Source: Mycobacterium sp. E796
GTDB lineage: Bacteria > Actinomycetota > Actinomycetes > Mycobacteriales > Mycobacteriaceae
Length of the DNA: 52,540 nucleotides
Direction of reading: 5' to 3'
Assembly (NCBI RefSeq): GCF_001672815.1
Contig: NZ_LZKK01000304.1
Location: 1 to 52,540, forward strand
The position numbers and the translations under genes are program-made. This document shows, in pieces, positions 1-10,264 of the stretch; positions within the stretch are counted from its first letter, which is position 1, and every line of letters starts with the position of its first letter. Under the pieces are notes generated by a model. It made no database searches. It had not been told where the DNA came from and saw only the letters and a program-made list of their open reading frames with translations.

Positions 1-570
1 GCCGTTGATGCGCTGCTTGGAAACGTCGGAAAGGTTCGGGCCGGCACCGGGATCCGTCACCGTCACCGCGAGGCCGGGACCGATGACCGCCGTGCTCGCC
101 GCCGCCAGGCCCAGCGCGTCGAGACTGGCCAGCAGCCGCTGCCCCTGGGCGTTTTCGGCCAGTGCGTGGCGCTGCACGTCGTCCACTCGGCTCGAGAGCG
201 CGCTGCGCTGTTGGCCCAACTTGGCCGCGGCGGCCTCCGATGAGCGCACGCTTTCCAGCAGCAGCTGCTGCGCGGTGCGCACGCCGGGCGCCACCGAGCG
301 CGCCTGCGCGACCGCGGCGGCGAACACCGTCGCGATCAGCAGCGCGGCCAGGGCCTGCCACAGCCAGCCGAAGGTGCGGTCGCGGCCGCTCGGCGCCACG
401 CCCTCGCTGTCGCGTTTGGCCGCGGCCGCGGCGTAGCCGGGATCCAGATGCTCCGAGAGCAGGGCGCGCAGCAGCGAGGGCACCGGGATCAGCTGGGGCC
501 GCGCCGCGGCGTGAGCGCTGCGGCCGGCGTTGGGGTCATAGCCGCCGAGCAGGCGGTCCGCGTCAGTCAT
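1..570 (-). CDS. DUF881 family protein, C-terminus beyond the window
   Basis: Only the first 190 codons are present; the gene runs off the left edge. The product has a cytosolic N-terminus, one membrane segment (about residues 66-84, within [19 protein letters not shown]) and then a coiled-coil-like stretch rich in Q, R and E. The motif [15 protein letters not shown] near residue 175 is typical of DUF881 proteins, which in mycobacteria sit near garA and gcvH. It corresponds by position to Rv1823. The ATG (568-570) overlaps the end of pgsA2 by 8 bases, so the two are probably translationally coupled. The molecular function is not established. Confidence 0.85.
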   Translation of the reverse strand, partial: MTDADRLLGGYDPNAGRSAHAAARPQLIPVPSLLRALLSEHLDPGYAAAAAKRDSEGVAPSGRDRTFGWLWQALAALLIATVFAAAVAQARSVAPGVRTAQQLLLESVRSSEAAAAKLGQQRSALSSRVDDVQRHALAENAQGQRLLASLDALGLAAASTAVIGPGLAVTVTDPGAGPNLSDVSKQRING

Positions 571-1204
571 GGCCACCGGCCTTGCGGGTGACGGGTTGGC
601 GGTCGGGCTGTTTCAGCTTGGGCATGCGGCGCATCACCAACGTCATCTGCACCGCATACAGCACGAACGACCACAGGTACATGTACAAGCCCCAGCCCAA
701 AAAGCCCCAGCCGCAGGCCCTCAGCACGCGGCTCCACTCCGCGCCGCCGGTGCCCAGCAGGACCAACGGAAACCCGGCCATCAACGCGAAGGTGGCGCCC
801 TTTCCGACGTAGGTCACCGGCAGCGCCGACAGGCCTCGGCTGCGAAGCAGCGGCAGGGAGGCGGCCAGCAGCCCGTCGCGCACCAGCAGCGTGATGACGA
901 ACCACCACGGCACGATCCCGTCGATTGCCAGGACGATCGGGACGGTCACCATGTAGAGCCGGTCCACCGCGGGGTCCAGCAGAACGCCCAGCCGCGAGGA
1001 CTGGTTGAGGGTGCGGGCGATCTTGCCGTCGGCCCAGTCCGAGGCCCCGCTGAACATCAGGATCGCCACCGCCCAGCCGTTGGCGTGGGCGAACAGCAGG
1101 ACGTAGACGAATACCGGGATGAGCAGCAGGCGGATCGCGCTGAGCGCGTTGGGCACCGTCAGCACCCGATCGGGCGGAAGCGCGGGCTCCATGAGCCGTG
1201 ACAT
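563..1204 (-). CDS. pgsA2: CDP-alcohol phosphatidyltransferase PgsA2
   Basis: The 213-residue membrane enzyme moves a phosphatidyl group from CDP-diacylglycerol to an alcohol acceptor in phospholipid synthesis. The family signature is complete: D56-x2-D59-G60-x2-A63-R64-x8-G73-x3-D77-x3-D81. Several hydrophobic segments surround it. It is annotated in M. tuberculosis (Rv1822) as a glycerol-phosphate phosphatidyltransferase, but a cardiolipin synthase role has also been proposed, so the acceptor is uncertain. It follows secA2 on the same strand after 77 bases that contain a hairpin, and overlaps the DUF881 gene. A second Met at codon 5 could be the start. Confidence 0.93.
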   Translation of the reverse strand: MSRLMEPALPPDRVLTVPNALSAIRLLLIPVFVYVLLFAHANGWAVAILMFSGASDWADGKIARTLNQSSRLGVLLDPAVDRLYMVTVPIVLAIDGIVPWWFVITLLVRDGLLAASLPLLRSRGLSALPVTYVGKGATFALMAGFPLVLLGTGGAEWSRVLRACGWGFLGWGLYMYLWSFVLYAVQMTLVMRRMPKLKQPDRQPVTRKAGGHD

Positions 1205-1246
1205 TAGCCGAACGCCGAGCGGGCGGCTGGCCGCACACTCGAGCTC

Positions 1247-1270
1247 GAGCGTGCGGCTGGCCGCACGCTT
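1247..1270 (-). terminator. Hairpin between secA2 and pgsA2
   Basis: A 9-base perfect stem (1249-1257 with 1260-1268), extendable by an A-T and a G-T pair, begins 12 bases after the secA2 stop. The core gcggctggccgca occurs twice (about 1223-1235 and 1253-1265), with the palindrome ctcgagctcgag between the copies. There is no U-tract, so it may be a weak terminator or an attenuating or stabilising structure rather than a full stop for transcription. Confidence 0.4.
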
Positions 1271-1281
1271 GCCGGCTCAGC

Positions 1282-3606
1282 TCAGCGGAACACCCCGGGC
1301 AGGCTCAGGGTCGACAGCGTGTCGTCGGACAGCGGATTGTCGTTGACCATGTAGGTCCACGTCGACGTCGGCCGCGCCAGCTTCGACAGGTCCAGCCCGG
1401 GCTCCTCTTCGAGCACGTTCGCGGTTTCGAAAGTCTGCTGCGCCGCCTCGATGGCGTCAGCGGCCAGCGACGCGAACGCGTCGACCGCCATCCGGTGGAA
1501 CTCGTCCAGCGGATTCTGCCGGCCCAACGCGCGCAGGTGGATGCTTTCTCGGATGTCGGCGAGGTAGGCCAAATGGTCGGCCCAGCCCCGGTCGAGGTGA
1601 TACAGCATGATGAGCCGGCAGATCTTCTCCAGGCGGTCTTCGGAGATGTCCTCGGAGAGTTCCGCGTAGCGGTCCGGCGCCAGCTCGGCGAGCTCCTCGC
1701 GCGCGGTCGCGGTGCGCAGCAACGTGTTTCGGCGATCGACGATGATCGCGCGCTGCTGCGCGATCAGCTGGTTGTAACGCCAGGTGTTCGCGTGCACGTC
1801 GAGCATCCGGCCCTCGGCGACCCGCTGGGCGTGGTCGAGCATCCCGGCCGCCTTGGGGCTGACGATCCGGCCGTCCTCGTCGGTCTGCATCGGGAGCTTG
1901 TTGTGGTCGAGGTTGGCCGCGACGACGTCGTCCTCCCAACTGGAGAAGAACACCGACGACCCCGGGTCGCCCTGCCGTCCCGCGCGGCCACGCAGCTGGT
2001 TGTCGAGCCGCTCGGTGTGGTGGCGGCCGGTGCCGACGACGTGCAGCCCGCCCAGTTCCGCGACGCGGTCGTGGTCCGCCTCGTCGGACCCGCCAAGGCG
2101 GATGTCGGTGCCCCGCCCGGCCATCTGGGTCGACACGGTCACCGTGCCGTACTCGCCGGCCTCGGCGATGACCTTCGCCTCCTCGGCGTCGTTCTTCGCG
2201 TTGAGCACCACCGCGGGAACGCCGCGGCGCAGCAGCCGCTCGTGCAGCTCCTCGGACTCGGCCACGTCGCGGGTGCCGACCAGCACCGGCTGCCCGGTCT
2301 CGTGCACCTCGGCGATGTGCGCGACGATCGCGTCGTTCTTGGCGGCCGCGGTGATGTAGACCCGGTCGGCCTCGTCCTCGCGAATGTTGGGCTCGTTCGG
2401 CGGAATTGGCGAGACGCCGAGCTTGTAGAACTGGCGCAGCTGCTCGCCGGCCGCCAGCGCGGTGCCGGTCATGCCGCAGACGGTGGCATAGCGGTTGATC
2501 AGCGCCTGCACGGTGATGGTGTCGAGCACCTCGCCGGTCTCGGTGGTCTCGATGCCCTCCTTCGCCTCGACGGCGGCCTGCAGGCCGTCGGGCCAGCGCT
2601 GCAGCTGCGCGATGCGGCCGCGGGCGGAGTTGATCAGGTGCACCGCGTCGTCGCGCACGATGTAGTGCACGTCGCGCTGCAGCAGCACGTGCGCGTGCAG
2701 CGCCACGTTGACCTCGGTGAGCGTGGTGCCGACATGCTCCTCGGAGTACAGGTCGATGCCGCCGAGGGCCTTCTCGACCTTGCGCGCGCCGACGTCGGTC
2801 AGGTGGACGTTGCGGCTGTCGGCGTCGGTCTCGTAATCGGTGGCGGCGTCCAGCTTGCCGACCAGCTTGATGATCTCCAGCCGCGGCGTCTCCCGGTGGG
2901 TGGTGCCGGCCAACACCAACGGCACCAGCGCCTCGTCCACCAGCACCGAGTCGGCTTCGTCGATGAGGGCCACGTCGGGATTGGGTGACACCAGGTCGTC
3001 GACGTCGGTCGCCAGCTGGTCGCGCAGCACGTCGAAGCCGATCTCGTTGACCGAGGCATAAGTGACGTCGCAGCCGTAGGCGGCGCGGCGTTCCTCGCTC
3101 GTCGAGTCCGCAGTGATCCAGCCGACCGTCAGCCCCAGGGCTTCCAGCAGCGGGCCCATCCACTCCGCGTCGCGGCGCGCCAGGTAGTCGTTGATGGTCA
3201 CTACGTGCACGTGCCGTCCCGCAAGGGCGTATCCGGCGGCCGCGATCGCCCCTGAGAGGGTCTTGCCCTCACCGGTGGCCATCTCGATCACGTCGCCGGC
3301 GAGCATGCGCAACGCACCCAGCAGCTGGACATCGAAGGGGCGAAGCCCGGTCGTCCGCTCCGCCGCCTCCCGGGCGATCGCGAGGAACTGCGGGATGTCG
3401 GCGGACTCCGCGAGGTCGTCGAGCTTGAGCAGCCCGGTTGCCTCGCGCAGCTTCTCGTCGCTGAGGTCGGCCGCCTTCTCGTCGTACTCCGACGAGGCGG
3501 TGACCTCGGCGAGGGACCGCGTCTGGTTCTTCTCCGTGCTGGCGCCCAGCAGCCGCCAGAATCGGCTACTCAGGCGGCCGGGCTGCGTCCGGGTGGTCTT
3601 TGGCAC
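1282..3606 (-). CDS. secA2: Accessory preprotein translocase ATPase SecA2
   Basis: This 774-residue protein is the accessory SecA ATPase of mycobacteria, which drives export of a small set of proteins through or alongside SecYEG. Walker A (TGEGKT, ending about residue 116) and the DEAD box LIDEAD (about 214-219) form the first motor domain. The second motor domain carries [13 protein letters not shown] and [12 protein letters not shown]. The C-terminus ends without the zinc-binding tail of SecA1, as expected for SecA2. The sequence matches what I know of M. tuberculosis SecA2 closely along its length. The M. tuberculosis annotation has an extra N-terminal stretch; here I use the ATG giving [14 protein letters not shown]. 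It lies 102 bases downstream of ilvG on the same strand. Confidence 0.97.
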   Translation of the reverse strand: MPKTTRTQPGRLSSRFWRLLGASTEKNQTRSLAEVTASSEYDEKAADLSDEKLREATGLLKLDDLAESADIPQFLAIAREAAERTTGLRPFDVQLLGALRMLAGDVIEMATGEGKTLSGAIAAAGYALAGRHVHVVTINDYLARRDAEWMGPLLEALGLTVGWITADSTSEERRAAYGCDVTYASVNEIGFDVLRDQLATDVDDLVSPNPDVALIDEADSVLVDEALVPLVLAGTTHRETPRLEIIKLVGKLDAATDYETDADSRNVHLTDVGARKVEKALGGIDLYSEEHVGTTLTEVNVALHAHVLLQRDVHYIVRDDAVHLINSARGRIAQLQRWPDGLQAAVEAKEGIETTETGEVLDTITVQALINRYATVCGMTGTALAAGEQLRQFYKLGVSPIPPNEPNIREDEADRVYITAAAKNDAIVAHIAEVHETGQPVLVGTRDVAESEELHERLLRRGVPAVVLNAKNDAEEAKVIAEAGEYGTVTVSTQMAGRGTDIRLGGSDEADHDRVAELGGLHVVGTGRHHTERLDNQLRGRAGRQGDPGSSVFFSSWEDDVVAANLDHNKLPMQTDEDGRIVSPKAAGMLDHAQRVAEGRMLDVHANTWRYNQLIAQQRAIIVDRRNTLLRTATAREELAELAPDRYAELSEDISEDRLEKICRLIMLYHLDRGWADHLAYLADIRESIHLRALGRQNPLDEFHRMAVDAFASLAADAIEAAQQTFETANVLEEEPGLDLSKLARPTSTWTYMVNDNPLSDDTLSTLSLPGVFR

Positions 3607-3708
3607 AGGTCAACGGTACGCGAGCGCTCGATCACCGCGAGCGTGCGTGTTTGACCGCGACACGCCGGGCGTACACGTGCAACTGCGCACCCTCGCGCCC
3701 CGAAAGAA

Positions 3709-5352
3709 TCAGGCGAGGTTGGAGCGGCGCGGGTAGGCGACGGCCGGGTCGGTGAGCACATTGACGACGGCGGGCAGCCCGCTGGCGAAGGCGCGCTCCA
3801 GCGCGGGCCGCAACTCGGCGGGCGCGGCCACCAACTCGCCGTGGGCACCCAGGGCGCGCGCCACCTCGTCGTAGCGCGTGCCCGGACGCAATTCCGCCAC
3901 CACCGAGTAGCCGTACAGCGCCTCCATCGGGTGTTTTTCGAGACCCCAGATTCCGTTGTTGCCGATGATCGACACGACCGGCACGCCGTGGCGGACCAGG
4001 GTGTCCCACTCCATGCCGCTGAAGCCGAACGCGCCGTCGCCCTGCAGCAGCACGACCTGGCGGTCGGGCCGGGCCAGCTTGGCGGCCAACGCGTAGCCGG
4101 GGCCCGACCCGAGGCAGCCAAACGGGCCGCTGTCCAGCCAGCAACCCGGCAAATAACTGTCGATCACCCGCCCGGCGTAGGACCCGAAGTCGCCCGCGTC
4201 GATGACGACGATGGCGTCGCGGTCCAGCAGCGGTGCCAGCTCCGCGTACACCCGCATCGGATGCAGCGGGATCCGGTCGTCGGCCAGCTCGGCCTTCTCC
4301 TGGGCGCGCGCCGCGGTCTCGGCGGTTCGCAGCCCAGCGACCCAATCCGGGTGTGCGGTGCCACGTGTCGCGGCGAGGGCCGACAGGATCGCGGTCAGGT
4401 CGCCGTACAGGCCGGCGGCGATGGGCCGGGGATGCTCGCGGACGGGTTCGCCGCGGTCGGCCACGATCAGCTGCGTTTCGGGCCCGAACACCTTGCCGAA
4501 GCCCAACCTGAAATCCATTGGCACACCGACGATCAACGCGACGTCGGCCTCGCCCAGCGCCTTGCCGCGCACCCGCGAGAAGGCCATCGGGTGGTCGGCC
4601 GGCACCGCGCCGCGGGCCATCCCGTTCATCAGCACCGGAATCTGAAGTTCCTCCGCGAGGCGCAGCAGCGCCGCCTCGCCGTGTCCCCACCAGACATTGG
4701 TGCCCGCCATGATCACCGGCCGCTGCGCCGCTGCCAACAGGTCGACGGCGCGGTCGAGGGCCCGGGCATCCGGGGCCGGACCGGGCGGCACCGCGCTCAA
4801 GGCGCCGGGCCGGCCGTCATCCTCCGACATCGAAAACGCGTGGTCCATCGGAAAGTCGACGAACCCCACCCCGGACGGGGCGCCGACGGCCGCGCGCAAC
4901 GCCTCGTCCACCAGCCGGCCGGCGTCGTCGGCCGACTGCGCGGTGGCGGCGAATCGGGCCAGCGGCGCCACGAATGGCACATGGTCGATCTCCTGCAGCG
5001 AGCCCATGCCCCAGCGCCCCGCGGGGGCCCGGCCGCCGAGGACCACCAGGGGCGACTGGTTCTGCTGCGCCGCGGCCATCGCGCTCATCCCGTTGGTGAC
5101 GCCCGGCCCGGCGGTCAAGGCGGCCACGCCGGGCAGCCTCGTCACCTTCGACCAGCCCTCGGCGGCGAACGTCGCGGTCTGTTCGTGGCGGGTGTCGATA
5201 AGCCGGATCCCCTCGTCACGGCAGCCGTCGTAGATGGAGAACAGATGGCCGCCGGATAGGGTGAACACGGTGTCGATGCCGCTGGCCTTGAGCCGGCGTG
5301 CGATGAGCCGGCCGGCATGTACGGTCTGGCTGGACGGAGCGTCGATGCTCAT
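3709..5352 (-). CDS. ilvG: Thiamine-diphosphate enzyme, acetolactate synthase-like IlvG
   Basis: The 547-residue protein has the three-domain thiamine diphosphate fold. The catalytic glutamate is E57 in DTRHEQTA, and the cofactor-binding motif GDG...NN lies near residues 435-465 (LQGDGAFGF to IIGNNGIWG). Annotation as a large acetolactate synthase subunit is traditional for Rv1820, which has the same length, but the family also includes oxalyl-CoA decarboxylase-like and other 2-oxoacid enzymes. The true substrate is therefore not certain. There is no small regulatory subunit gene nearby. It starts at ATG 5350-5352 and is divergent from bacA across 81 bases. Confidence 0.9.
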   Translation of the reverse strand: MSIDAPSSQTVHAGRLIARRLKASGIDTVFTLSGGHLFSIYDGCRDEGIRLIDTRHEQTATFAAEGWSKVTRLPGVAALTAGPGVTNGMSAMAAAQQNQSPLVVLGGRAPAGRWGMGSLQEIDHVPFVAPLARFAATAQSADDAGRLVDEALRAAVGAPSGVGFVDFPMDHAFSMSEDDGRPGALSAVPPGPAPDARALDRAVDLLAAAQRPVIMAGTNVWWGHGEAALLRLAEELQIPVLMNGMARGAVPADHPMAFSRVRGKALGEADVALIVGVPMDFRLGFGKVFGPETQLIVADRGEPVREHPRPIAAGLYGDLTAILSALAATRGTAHPDWVAGLRTAETAARAQEKAELADDRIPLHPMRVYAELAPLLDRDAIVVIDAGDFGSYAGRVIDSYLPGCWLDSGPFGCLGSGPGYALAAKLARPDRQVVLLQGDGAFGFSGMEWDTLVRHGVPVVSIIGNNGIWGLEKHPMEALYGYSVVAELRPGTRYDEVARALGAHGELVAAPAELRPALERAFASGLPAVVNVLTDPAVAYPRRSNLA

Positions 5353-5433
5353 CCAGGCAGCCTATCGGCAATCACTCGGGTACCTTCGCCGAAGGATTTT
5401 GTGTCAGGCCTCGACCTTAAGGAGACATCGACC

Positions 5434-7353
5434 ATGGGCCCGAAGCCGTTTACGCCGTCGATCAATTGGTCGGCGGCACCCATGGATTCCCTGCGCTGGA
5501 TCGCCATCGCCTGGGCGATCGGTGCCGTCTGCCTGATCGCGGTGCTGGTGGCGTTCCGGTACCTGACCCCGTGGGGCCGGCAGTTCTGGCGGATCACCCG
5601 CGGCTACTTCGTCGGCCCGTCCAGCGTCAGGGTGTGGGCGATGCTGGGGGTGTTGTTGCTGTCGGTGCTCTGTTCGGTGCGGCTCACCGTACTGCTGAGC
5701 TACCAGGGCAACGACCTGTACACGGCGGTGCAGAAGGCCGTGCAGGGCATCGCGGCCGACGACGCCAACGTGAAACAGTCCGGGATTCATGGCTTTTGGA
5801 TGTCGATCGGGATCTTTTCCGTGCTGGCCACGCTGTATGTCATCCGGTTCATGATCGACATCTATCTGACCCAGCGATTCATCATCGCCTGGCGCGTCTG
5901 GCTGACCGCCCACCTCACCGACGACTGGCTGGACGGCAAGGCGTACTACCGGGACCTGTTCATCGACAACACCATCGACAACCCGGACCAGCGCATCCAG
6001 CAGGACATCGACATCTTCACCGCCAACGCCGGGGGCACCCCGAACATCCCGTCCAACGGGACGGGCAGCACCCTGCTGTTCGGGGCCGTCAACGCGGTCG
6101 CCTCGGTGATCTCCTTTGCCGCGATCCTGTGGCAGCTCTCCGGGAATCTGGAAATTTTCGGCTTCGAGTTGCCGCGCGCCATGTTCGTCACGGTCCTGGT
6201 CTACGTTCTGGTCGCGACCGTGGTCGCGGTCTGGCTGGGCCATCCGCTGATTTGGCTGAGCTTCAACAACGAAAAGCTCAACGCCGCATTCCGTTACGCG
6301 CTGGTGCGGTTGCGCGACGCGGCCGAGGCGGTGGGCTTTTATCGGGGTGAACGAGTCGAGCGGGCGCAACTGTGGCGGCGCTTCACCCCGATCATCGCCA
6401 ACTACCGCAAGTTCGTGCGCCGGACCATCATCTTCAACGGGTGGAACTGGTCGATGTCGCAGATCATTGTTCCGCTGCCGTGGGTGATCCAGGCGCCGCG
6501 ACTGTTCGCCGGGCGGATCGACTTCGGCGACGTCGGCCAGAGCGCGACGGCCTTCGGCAACATCCAGGATTCGCTGTCGTTCTTCCGCAACAACTACGAC
6601 GCGTTTGCCGCGTTTCGCGCGGCGATCATCCGGTTGCACGGGCTGGTCGACGCGAACAGCCAGGGCCGCGCGCTGCCGACGATCCTGGTCAAGCCGAGCG
6701 ACGAGGCAACCGTCGAGCTTCGCGGTGTCGAGGTGCGCACGCCGGCGGGCGACCAGTTGATCGACCCGCTCGATGTGGCGCTCGACGACGGCGACTCGCT
6801 GGTGATCACCGGCCGATCGGGCGCCGGCAAGACCACGCTGCTGCGCAGCCTGGCCGAGTTGTGGCCGTACGCCTCCGGGACCCTATGCCGCCCCGACGGC
6901 GACAACGCCACGATGTTCCTGTCGCAGTTGCCCTACGTGCCGCTCGGCAGCCTGCGCGGCGTGATCTGCTACCCGAACGAGCCGGCGAACGTCTCCGACG
7001 GCGAACTGCACGACATCCTGACGAAGGTGGCCTTGGCGCCGCTGATCAGCCGCCTCGACGAGGAGCAGGACTGGGCCAAGGTGCTCTCCCCCGGCGAGCA
7101 GCAGCGCGTCGCGTTCGCGCGCATCCTGCTCACCAAGCCGAAGGCGGTGTTCCTCGACGAGGCCACCTCGGCTCTCGACGAGGGGCTGGAGTTCGCGCTG
7201 TATCAGCTGGTGCGCACCGAGTTGCCGGACACCGTGTTGGTCAGCGTCAGCCACCGGCCCACCGTCGAGCAGCACCACCGACAACAGCTCCAGTTGCTGG
7301 GCGGCGGCCAGTGGCGGCTCGGCCCGGTCGAAAAGGAACCCGCCGGGGTTTAG
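5434..7353 (+). CDS. bacA: SbmA/BacA-type ABC importer
   Basis: This 639-residue fused ABC protein corresponds to Rv1819c, reported to import vitamin B12 and other hydrophilic molecules including bleomycin. The N-terminal half is the SbmA/BacA-like membrane domain, with about six helices and the family motif [11 protein letters not shown]. The C-terminal half is an ATPase with Walker [10 protein letters not shown] (about 460-468), signature LSPGEQQR (about 551), Walker B AVFLDEA (about 571) and switch histidine SVSHRP (about 603). The start at ATG 5434 was chosen because aaggag sits 9 bases upstream and it gives the same length as the M. tuberculosis protein; an upstream in-frame start at 5317 would overlap ilvG. 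It ends 33 bases from a convergent flavoprotein gene. Confidence 0.95.
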   Translation: MGPKPFTPSINWSAAPMDSLRWIAIAWAIGAVCLIAVLVAFRYLTPWGRQFWRITRGYFVGPSSVRVWAMLGVLLLSVLCSVRLTVLLSYQGNDLYTAVQKAVQGIAADDANVKQSGIHGFWMSIGIFSVLATLYVIRFMIDIYLTQRFIIAWRVWLTAHLTDDWLDGKAYYRDLFIDNTIDNPDQRIQQDIDIFTANAGGTPNIPSNGTGSTLLFGAVNAVASVISFAAILWQLSGNLEIFGFELPRAMFVTVLVYVLVATVVAVWLGHPLIWLSFNNEKLNAAFRYALVRLRDAAEAVGFYRGERVERAQLWRRFTPIIANYRKFVRRTIIFNGWNWSMSQIIVPLPWVIQAPRLFAGRIDFGDVGQSATAFGNIQDSLSFFRNNYDAFAAFRAAIIRLHGLVDANSQGRALPTILVKPSDEATVELRGVEVRTPAGDQLIDPLDVALDDGDSLVITGRSGAGKTTLLRSLAELWPYASGTLCRPDGDNATMFLSQLPYVPLGSLRGVICYPNEPANVSDGELHDILTKVALAPLISRLDEEQDWAKVLSPGEQQRVAFARILLTKPKAVFLDEATSALDEGLEFALYQLVRTELPDTVLVSVSHRPTVEQHHRQQLQLLGGGQWRLGPVEKEPAGV

Positions 7354-7386
7354 CTGTTTTCCGCCGCGTGCGCTCCGGCGCTGTGT

Positions 7387-8859
7387 CTAACGCGCCTGCG
7401 CGCCCGTGGCCTGCCGGGCCGCGTGCGCTCCGGCGCGGCGACCGAAGAACGAACCCTCCCCCAGCTGCGTCCCGCTCGCATACCCCTTGCCGTCCTGGGC
7501 GATGTTGGACGCGCAGGCGCCCACCGCGTACAGGCCGGCCACCACGCTGCCGTCCTCGCGCTGCACCTGCCCGTCCACGGACACGGCCAACCCGCCGACG
7601 GTGAATCCGGCGTACATCGCCTTTCCCAACGACATGTCGAACGCGCCCCACGGCCCTTTGTCCTGCGGCGCAAGGAATTCCGGCTGCTTGTGAAAATCGG
7701 GATCCTCGCCGCGGGCGGCGTGCGTGTTGTAGCGGTCCAGGGTCGCGACCAGGTTGCCCGGCGGGATGCCCAGCGCGGCTTCCATCTCGGGCACAGTCTC
7801 CCAGCCGTCGATCAACGGCACCAGCGGCATCTTGGGATGCTCCAGGTGCGCCTCGTCGACGATCAGGAACGCCGAGCTGTCCGGCTGATCCATGATGAAT
7901 CCGGCCGTGCGGGAGTGGTAGGAGTCTTCGGCGACGAACCGCTGCCCGAGCTTGTTCACGATGATCCCGGTGAGCAGGATCGACGGCGGATAGGGCGGCG
8001 CCGTGATGAAGATCTGATCCATGTGCTGGGTGGCGCCCCCCGCGGAGACGCCCAGCCGGATGCCCAGGCCGTCGTCGTAGGTATTGCCGAGCACGAACGG
8101 CTTCTCACCCAGCTTCGGGGTGTACTTGGCTACCATCTCCGGGTTCATCACGAATCCCCCGGCAGCGATGATCACCGACTTTGCCTTGATCGCACCGGTT
8201 TCGGAAAATTGCTTCCACAGCACGCCGGTCACCGCGCCGGCGTCGTCCACGATCAGCTGGCTGGCGCCGGTCTCGTAGCGCACCTGTACGCCAAGGCTGG
8301 CGGCCCGCTTGAGGAGCAGGTCGATCACCATGCTGGCGCCGCCGGTGTCGCCGGGCACCGGCACCTTGTGACCGCGCGGCGCCGGGACCGCCTTCTCCAG
8401 GAAGGGCCACACCTTCTCGTTGCCGGTGAACATCAACCCCTCGGTGTTGGGCTGGATCACGGCCTTGCCCGGGAAGTAACTGCGCTCGAACTGAAACCCC
8501 AAGTCTTCCAACCAATTGAAATGCTCGACGCTGCCCTCGCAGTAGGCACGAATCTTCGCGTGGTCCGGCTGCCTCGACACCGCGACGAGGTATTTGTACA
8601 TCTCCTCGGCCGAGTCGGGGTGGCCGGTCGCCTCCTGCACGGCGGTCCCGCCGCCGAGGTAAAAGTGGCCTCCCGCAAGGGAAGTCGTGCCGCCCGCCGC
8701 GGCCGCGCGTTCGAGCACCAACACCTTCGCGCCCGCGGCCGCCGCGCTGACCGCCGCGCACCCGCCGCCGATGCCGAATCCGATCACCACCACGTCGACC
8801 TCGTCCGACCACGACGTCACCGTGTCCGCGTCGACGGTAGCCGGGATCTCGGTACTCAC
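7387..8859 (-). CDS. FAD-dependent oxidoreductase, fumarate reductase/ketosteroid dehydrogenase-like
   Basis: The 490-residue protein has an N-terminal FAD-binding Rossmann motif (GFGIGGG at 27-33, then VLVLERA) and the C-terminal flavin contact region GLYAVGACAS with GYASGTQLGEG, as in soluble flavoproteins of the fumarate reductase and 3-ketosteroid dehydrogenase group. It corresponds to Rv1817. The substrate is unknown. The start is GTG 8857-8859, overlapping the TGA of the glyoxalase-fold gene (GTGA), so the two are translated as a coupled pair and probably share a pathway with the TetR gene upstream. Confidence 0.9.
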   Translation of the reverse strand: MSTEIPATVDADTVTSWSDEVDVVVIGFGIGGGCAAVSAAAAGAKVLVLERAAAAGGTTSLAGGHFYLGGGTAVQEATGHPDSAEEMYKYLVAVSRQPDHAKIRAYCEGSVEHFNWLEDLGFQFERSYFPGKAVIQPNTEGLMFTGNEKVWPFLEKAVPAPRGHKVPVPGDTGGASMVIDLLLKRAASLGVQVRYETGASQLIVDDAGAVTGVLWKQFSETGAIKAKSVIIAAGGFVMNPEMVAKYTPKLGEKPFVLGNTYDDGLGIRLGVSAGGATQHMDQIFITAPPYPPSILLTGIIVNKLGQRFVAEDSYHSRTAGFIMDQPDSSAFLIVDEAHLEHPKMPLVPLIDGWETVPEMEAALGIPPGNLVATLDRYNTHAARGEDPDFHKQPEFLAPQDKGPWGAFDMSLGKAMYAGFTVGGLAVSVDGQVQREDGSVVAGLYAVGACASNIAQDGKGYASGTQLGEGSFFGRRAGAHAARQATGAQAR

Positions 8860-9356
8860 TGCTGCTCCTGTTTGATGTAGTCGTAGAACGCCCTCATCTC
8901 GGGTGAGACGTAGGCGATTTCCAGATACGGCACCCCCGCCTGCGGCGCCGACACGTAGGCGAACTTGATGCCGCCAGGCATCACGCCCTGCTGCACGATC
9001 GGCGCCCCCTTTGCCGCGGCCTCCGCCAAGAAGGCGTCGAATCCCTCGGGGCTCGGCGCTTCGGTGCAGATGTGGTGCAGGCCGGGCGGCGATTCGCGCA
9101 GAAAGTCACTATAGATGTTCTCCCCGCGGACCGGTGAGATCAGCTCCAGCTGCATGTCCCCGAGATAGCTCAGCGAGATGCTGGCGACGAAATCGGCGGG
9201 CCGGCCGAGGTAGCTGCAGCTGTCCGGGGCAAAGTGCACCTCGGGTATCCGCACCCACTTTCGAGCGCCTAACAGGCCGGTGAGGGCGGTTTCTGTGGCA
9301 TCCAGGTCGGGGGTGACCCAGGCGATCTGCGTCGGCGATTGGGTGGGAAGGGTCAT
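8856..9356 (-). CDS. Glyoxalase/VOC-superfamily protein
   Basis: The 166-residue protein shows two beta-alpha-beta-beta-beta modules of the vicinal-oxygen-chelate fold. Possible metal ligands are E in MQLELISP, H in GLHHICTE and E in YLEIAYV; the usual first ligand His is replaced by Gln in QIAWVTPDLD, so metal binding may be altered. It is translationally coupled to the downstream flavoprotein. ATG 9354-9356 was chosen because it begins the conserved first strand; 26 upstream in-frame codons look non-coding. The substrate cannot be told from the sequence. Confidence 0.82.
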   Translation of the reverse strand: MTLPTQSPTQIAWVTPDLDATETALTGLLGARKWVRIPEVHFAPDSCSYLGRPADFVASISLSYLGDMQLELISPVRGENIYSDFLRESPPGLHHICTEAPSPEGFDAFLAEAAAKGAPIVQQGVMPGGIKFAYVSAPQAGVPYLEIAYVSPEMRAFYDYIKQEQQ

Positions 9357-9469
9357 CGTCTCGCAGGATAGCTCAGCCGGTCGGCCGCCAGAAAGGGCCG
9401 GGAGGACTTTGCCGCGAGCGGCCGCGTCGGCCACCCGGCAGCGCGATGAACACGTTCTAATTCGGCGGC

Positions 9470-10153
9470 TCAGTGCTGGGTCAGCACGTCCACCAGCAGC
9501 CGCATCTGAGTGTCAAACACCGCCGCCGGGTCGGTCAGGGTGTCGGTGCCGTATTGCCCGAACACCTCCAAACTGATGGCGCCCAGGACGCCCGCCCACA
9601 GCAGGAAGCACTTGGCGATCACCAGGTCGTCTCCCGGAAATCCGAACTCGTCGCGAATGCGTCCGAAATCCGACGACATCGGTTGCGGTGCAAGGTCATT
9701 CGTCAAACGGATGTCTCCGGTCGCGATGCCCGCCGCCACCGCGTCGAAGAGGGCGCCCACCACGCGGGTGCCGGCCGGGACGGTGCGCTCGGCGGGCGCG
9801 TGATACCCGGGGACGGGGCTGCCATACAGCAGGGCCCAGCGGGCGGGATCGGCCACGGCCCACTCCCGCGCCGCCCGCGCGATGGCGATGACATCGTCGC
9901 TCCACGCCTCGCCCGCTGTCTCACGGGCCCGGTCCACGGTGTCGGCCAGGTCCGTATAGGCGTCCACCACGAGCAGGGTCAGCAGCTCGTCGCGGCTGGA
10001 CACGTATCGATACACCGCCGAGGACACCATGCCCAGGTCGCGGGCGATGGCGCGCACCGACAGCCCGGCGGCGCCCCCCTCCACCAGTTGGCGGCGGCCG
10101 AGCTCGATGATTCGCGCCTCGATCTGCTCCCGCGATTCCTGGCGTTTGCCCAC
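9470..10153 (-). CDS. TetR-family transcriptional regulator (Rv1816-like)
   Basis: The 227-residue protein has a TetR-type helix-turn-helix in its first 60 residues (LSVRAIARDLGMVSSAVYRY) followed by an all-helical ligand and dimer domain. GTG 10151-10153 is the chosen start; an in-frame TTG at 10169-10171 would add six residues. It is divergent from the nitroreductase-like gene. Two near-identical palindromes in the 111-base gap are good candidates for its own operators, suggesting autoregulation and control of both sides. The glyoxalase-fold and flavoprotein genes follow on the same strand after a 113-base gap and may also be under its control. Confidence 0.9.
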   Translation of the reverse strand: MGKRQESREQIEARIIELGRRQLVEGGAAGLSVRAIARDLGMVSSAVYRYVSSRDELLTLLVVDAYTDLADTVDRARETAGEAWSDDVIAIARAAREWAVADPARWALLYGSPVPGYHAPAERTVPAGTRVVGALFDAVAAGIATGDIRLTNDLAPQPMSSDFGRIRDEFGFPGDDLVIAKCFLLWAGVLGAISLEVFGQYGTDTLTDPAAVFDTQMRLLVDVLTQH

Positions 10154-10173
10154 GTGGCCAGTCTGACACAACC

Positions 10174-10188
10174 GAGAACACCGCTCTT
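10174..10188. promoter_or_regulatory. Probable TetR operator 1
   Basis: The 15-base imperfect palindrome gagaac-acc-gctctt lies 20 bases upstream of the chosen TetR start. It matches operator 2 at 13 of 15 positions, and a repeated palindrome in a TetR divergent gap is a typical operator arrangement. Confidence 0.6.
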
Positions 10189-10225
10189 GCTTTTTGGCGA
10201 CGGCTGTGGCAACGTGTCCGGCAGA

Positions 10226-10240
10226 GAGAGCACCGCTCTC
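10226..10240. promoter_or_regulatory. Probable TetR operator 2
   Basis: This is a perfect palindrome, gagagc-acc-gctctc, 24 bases before the ATG of the nitroreductase-like gene. Its centre is 52 bases (about five helical turns) from the centre of operator 1, so two dimers would sit on the same DNA face. Confidence 0.65.
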
Positions 10241-10264
10241 GGATTCCGTTAGAGAGGACGCACC

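Noticed and set aside
1198..2988. A 596-codon open frame on the + strand opposite secA2
   Set aside because: Shadow of the SecA2 frame; composition is typical of antisense translation and no motif was found.
5317..5433. Upstream extension of bacA
   Set aside because: The extra 39 codons overlap the start of ilvG, lack a ribosome site and do not look like transporter sequence.
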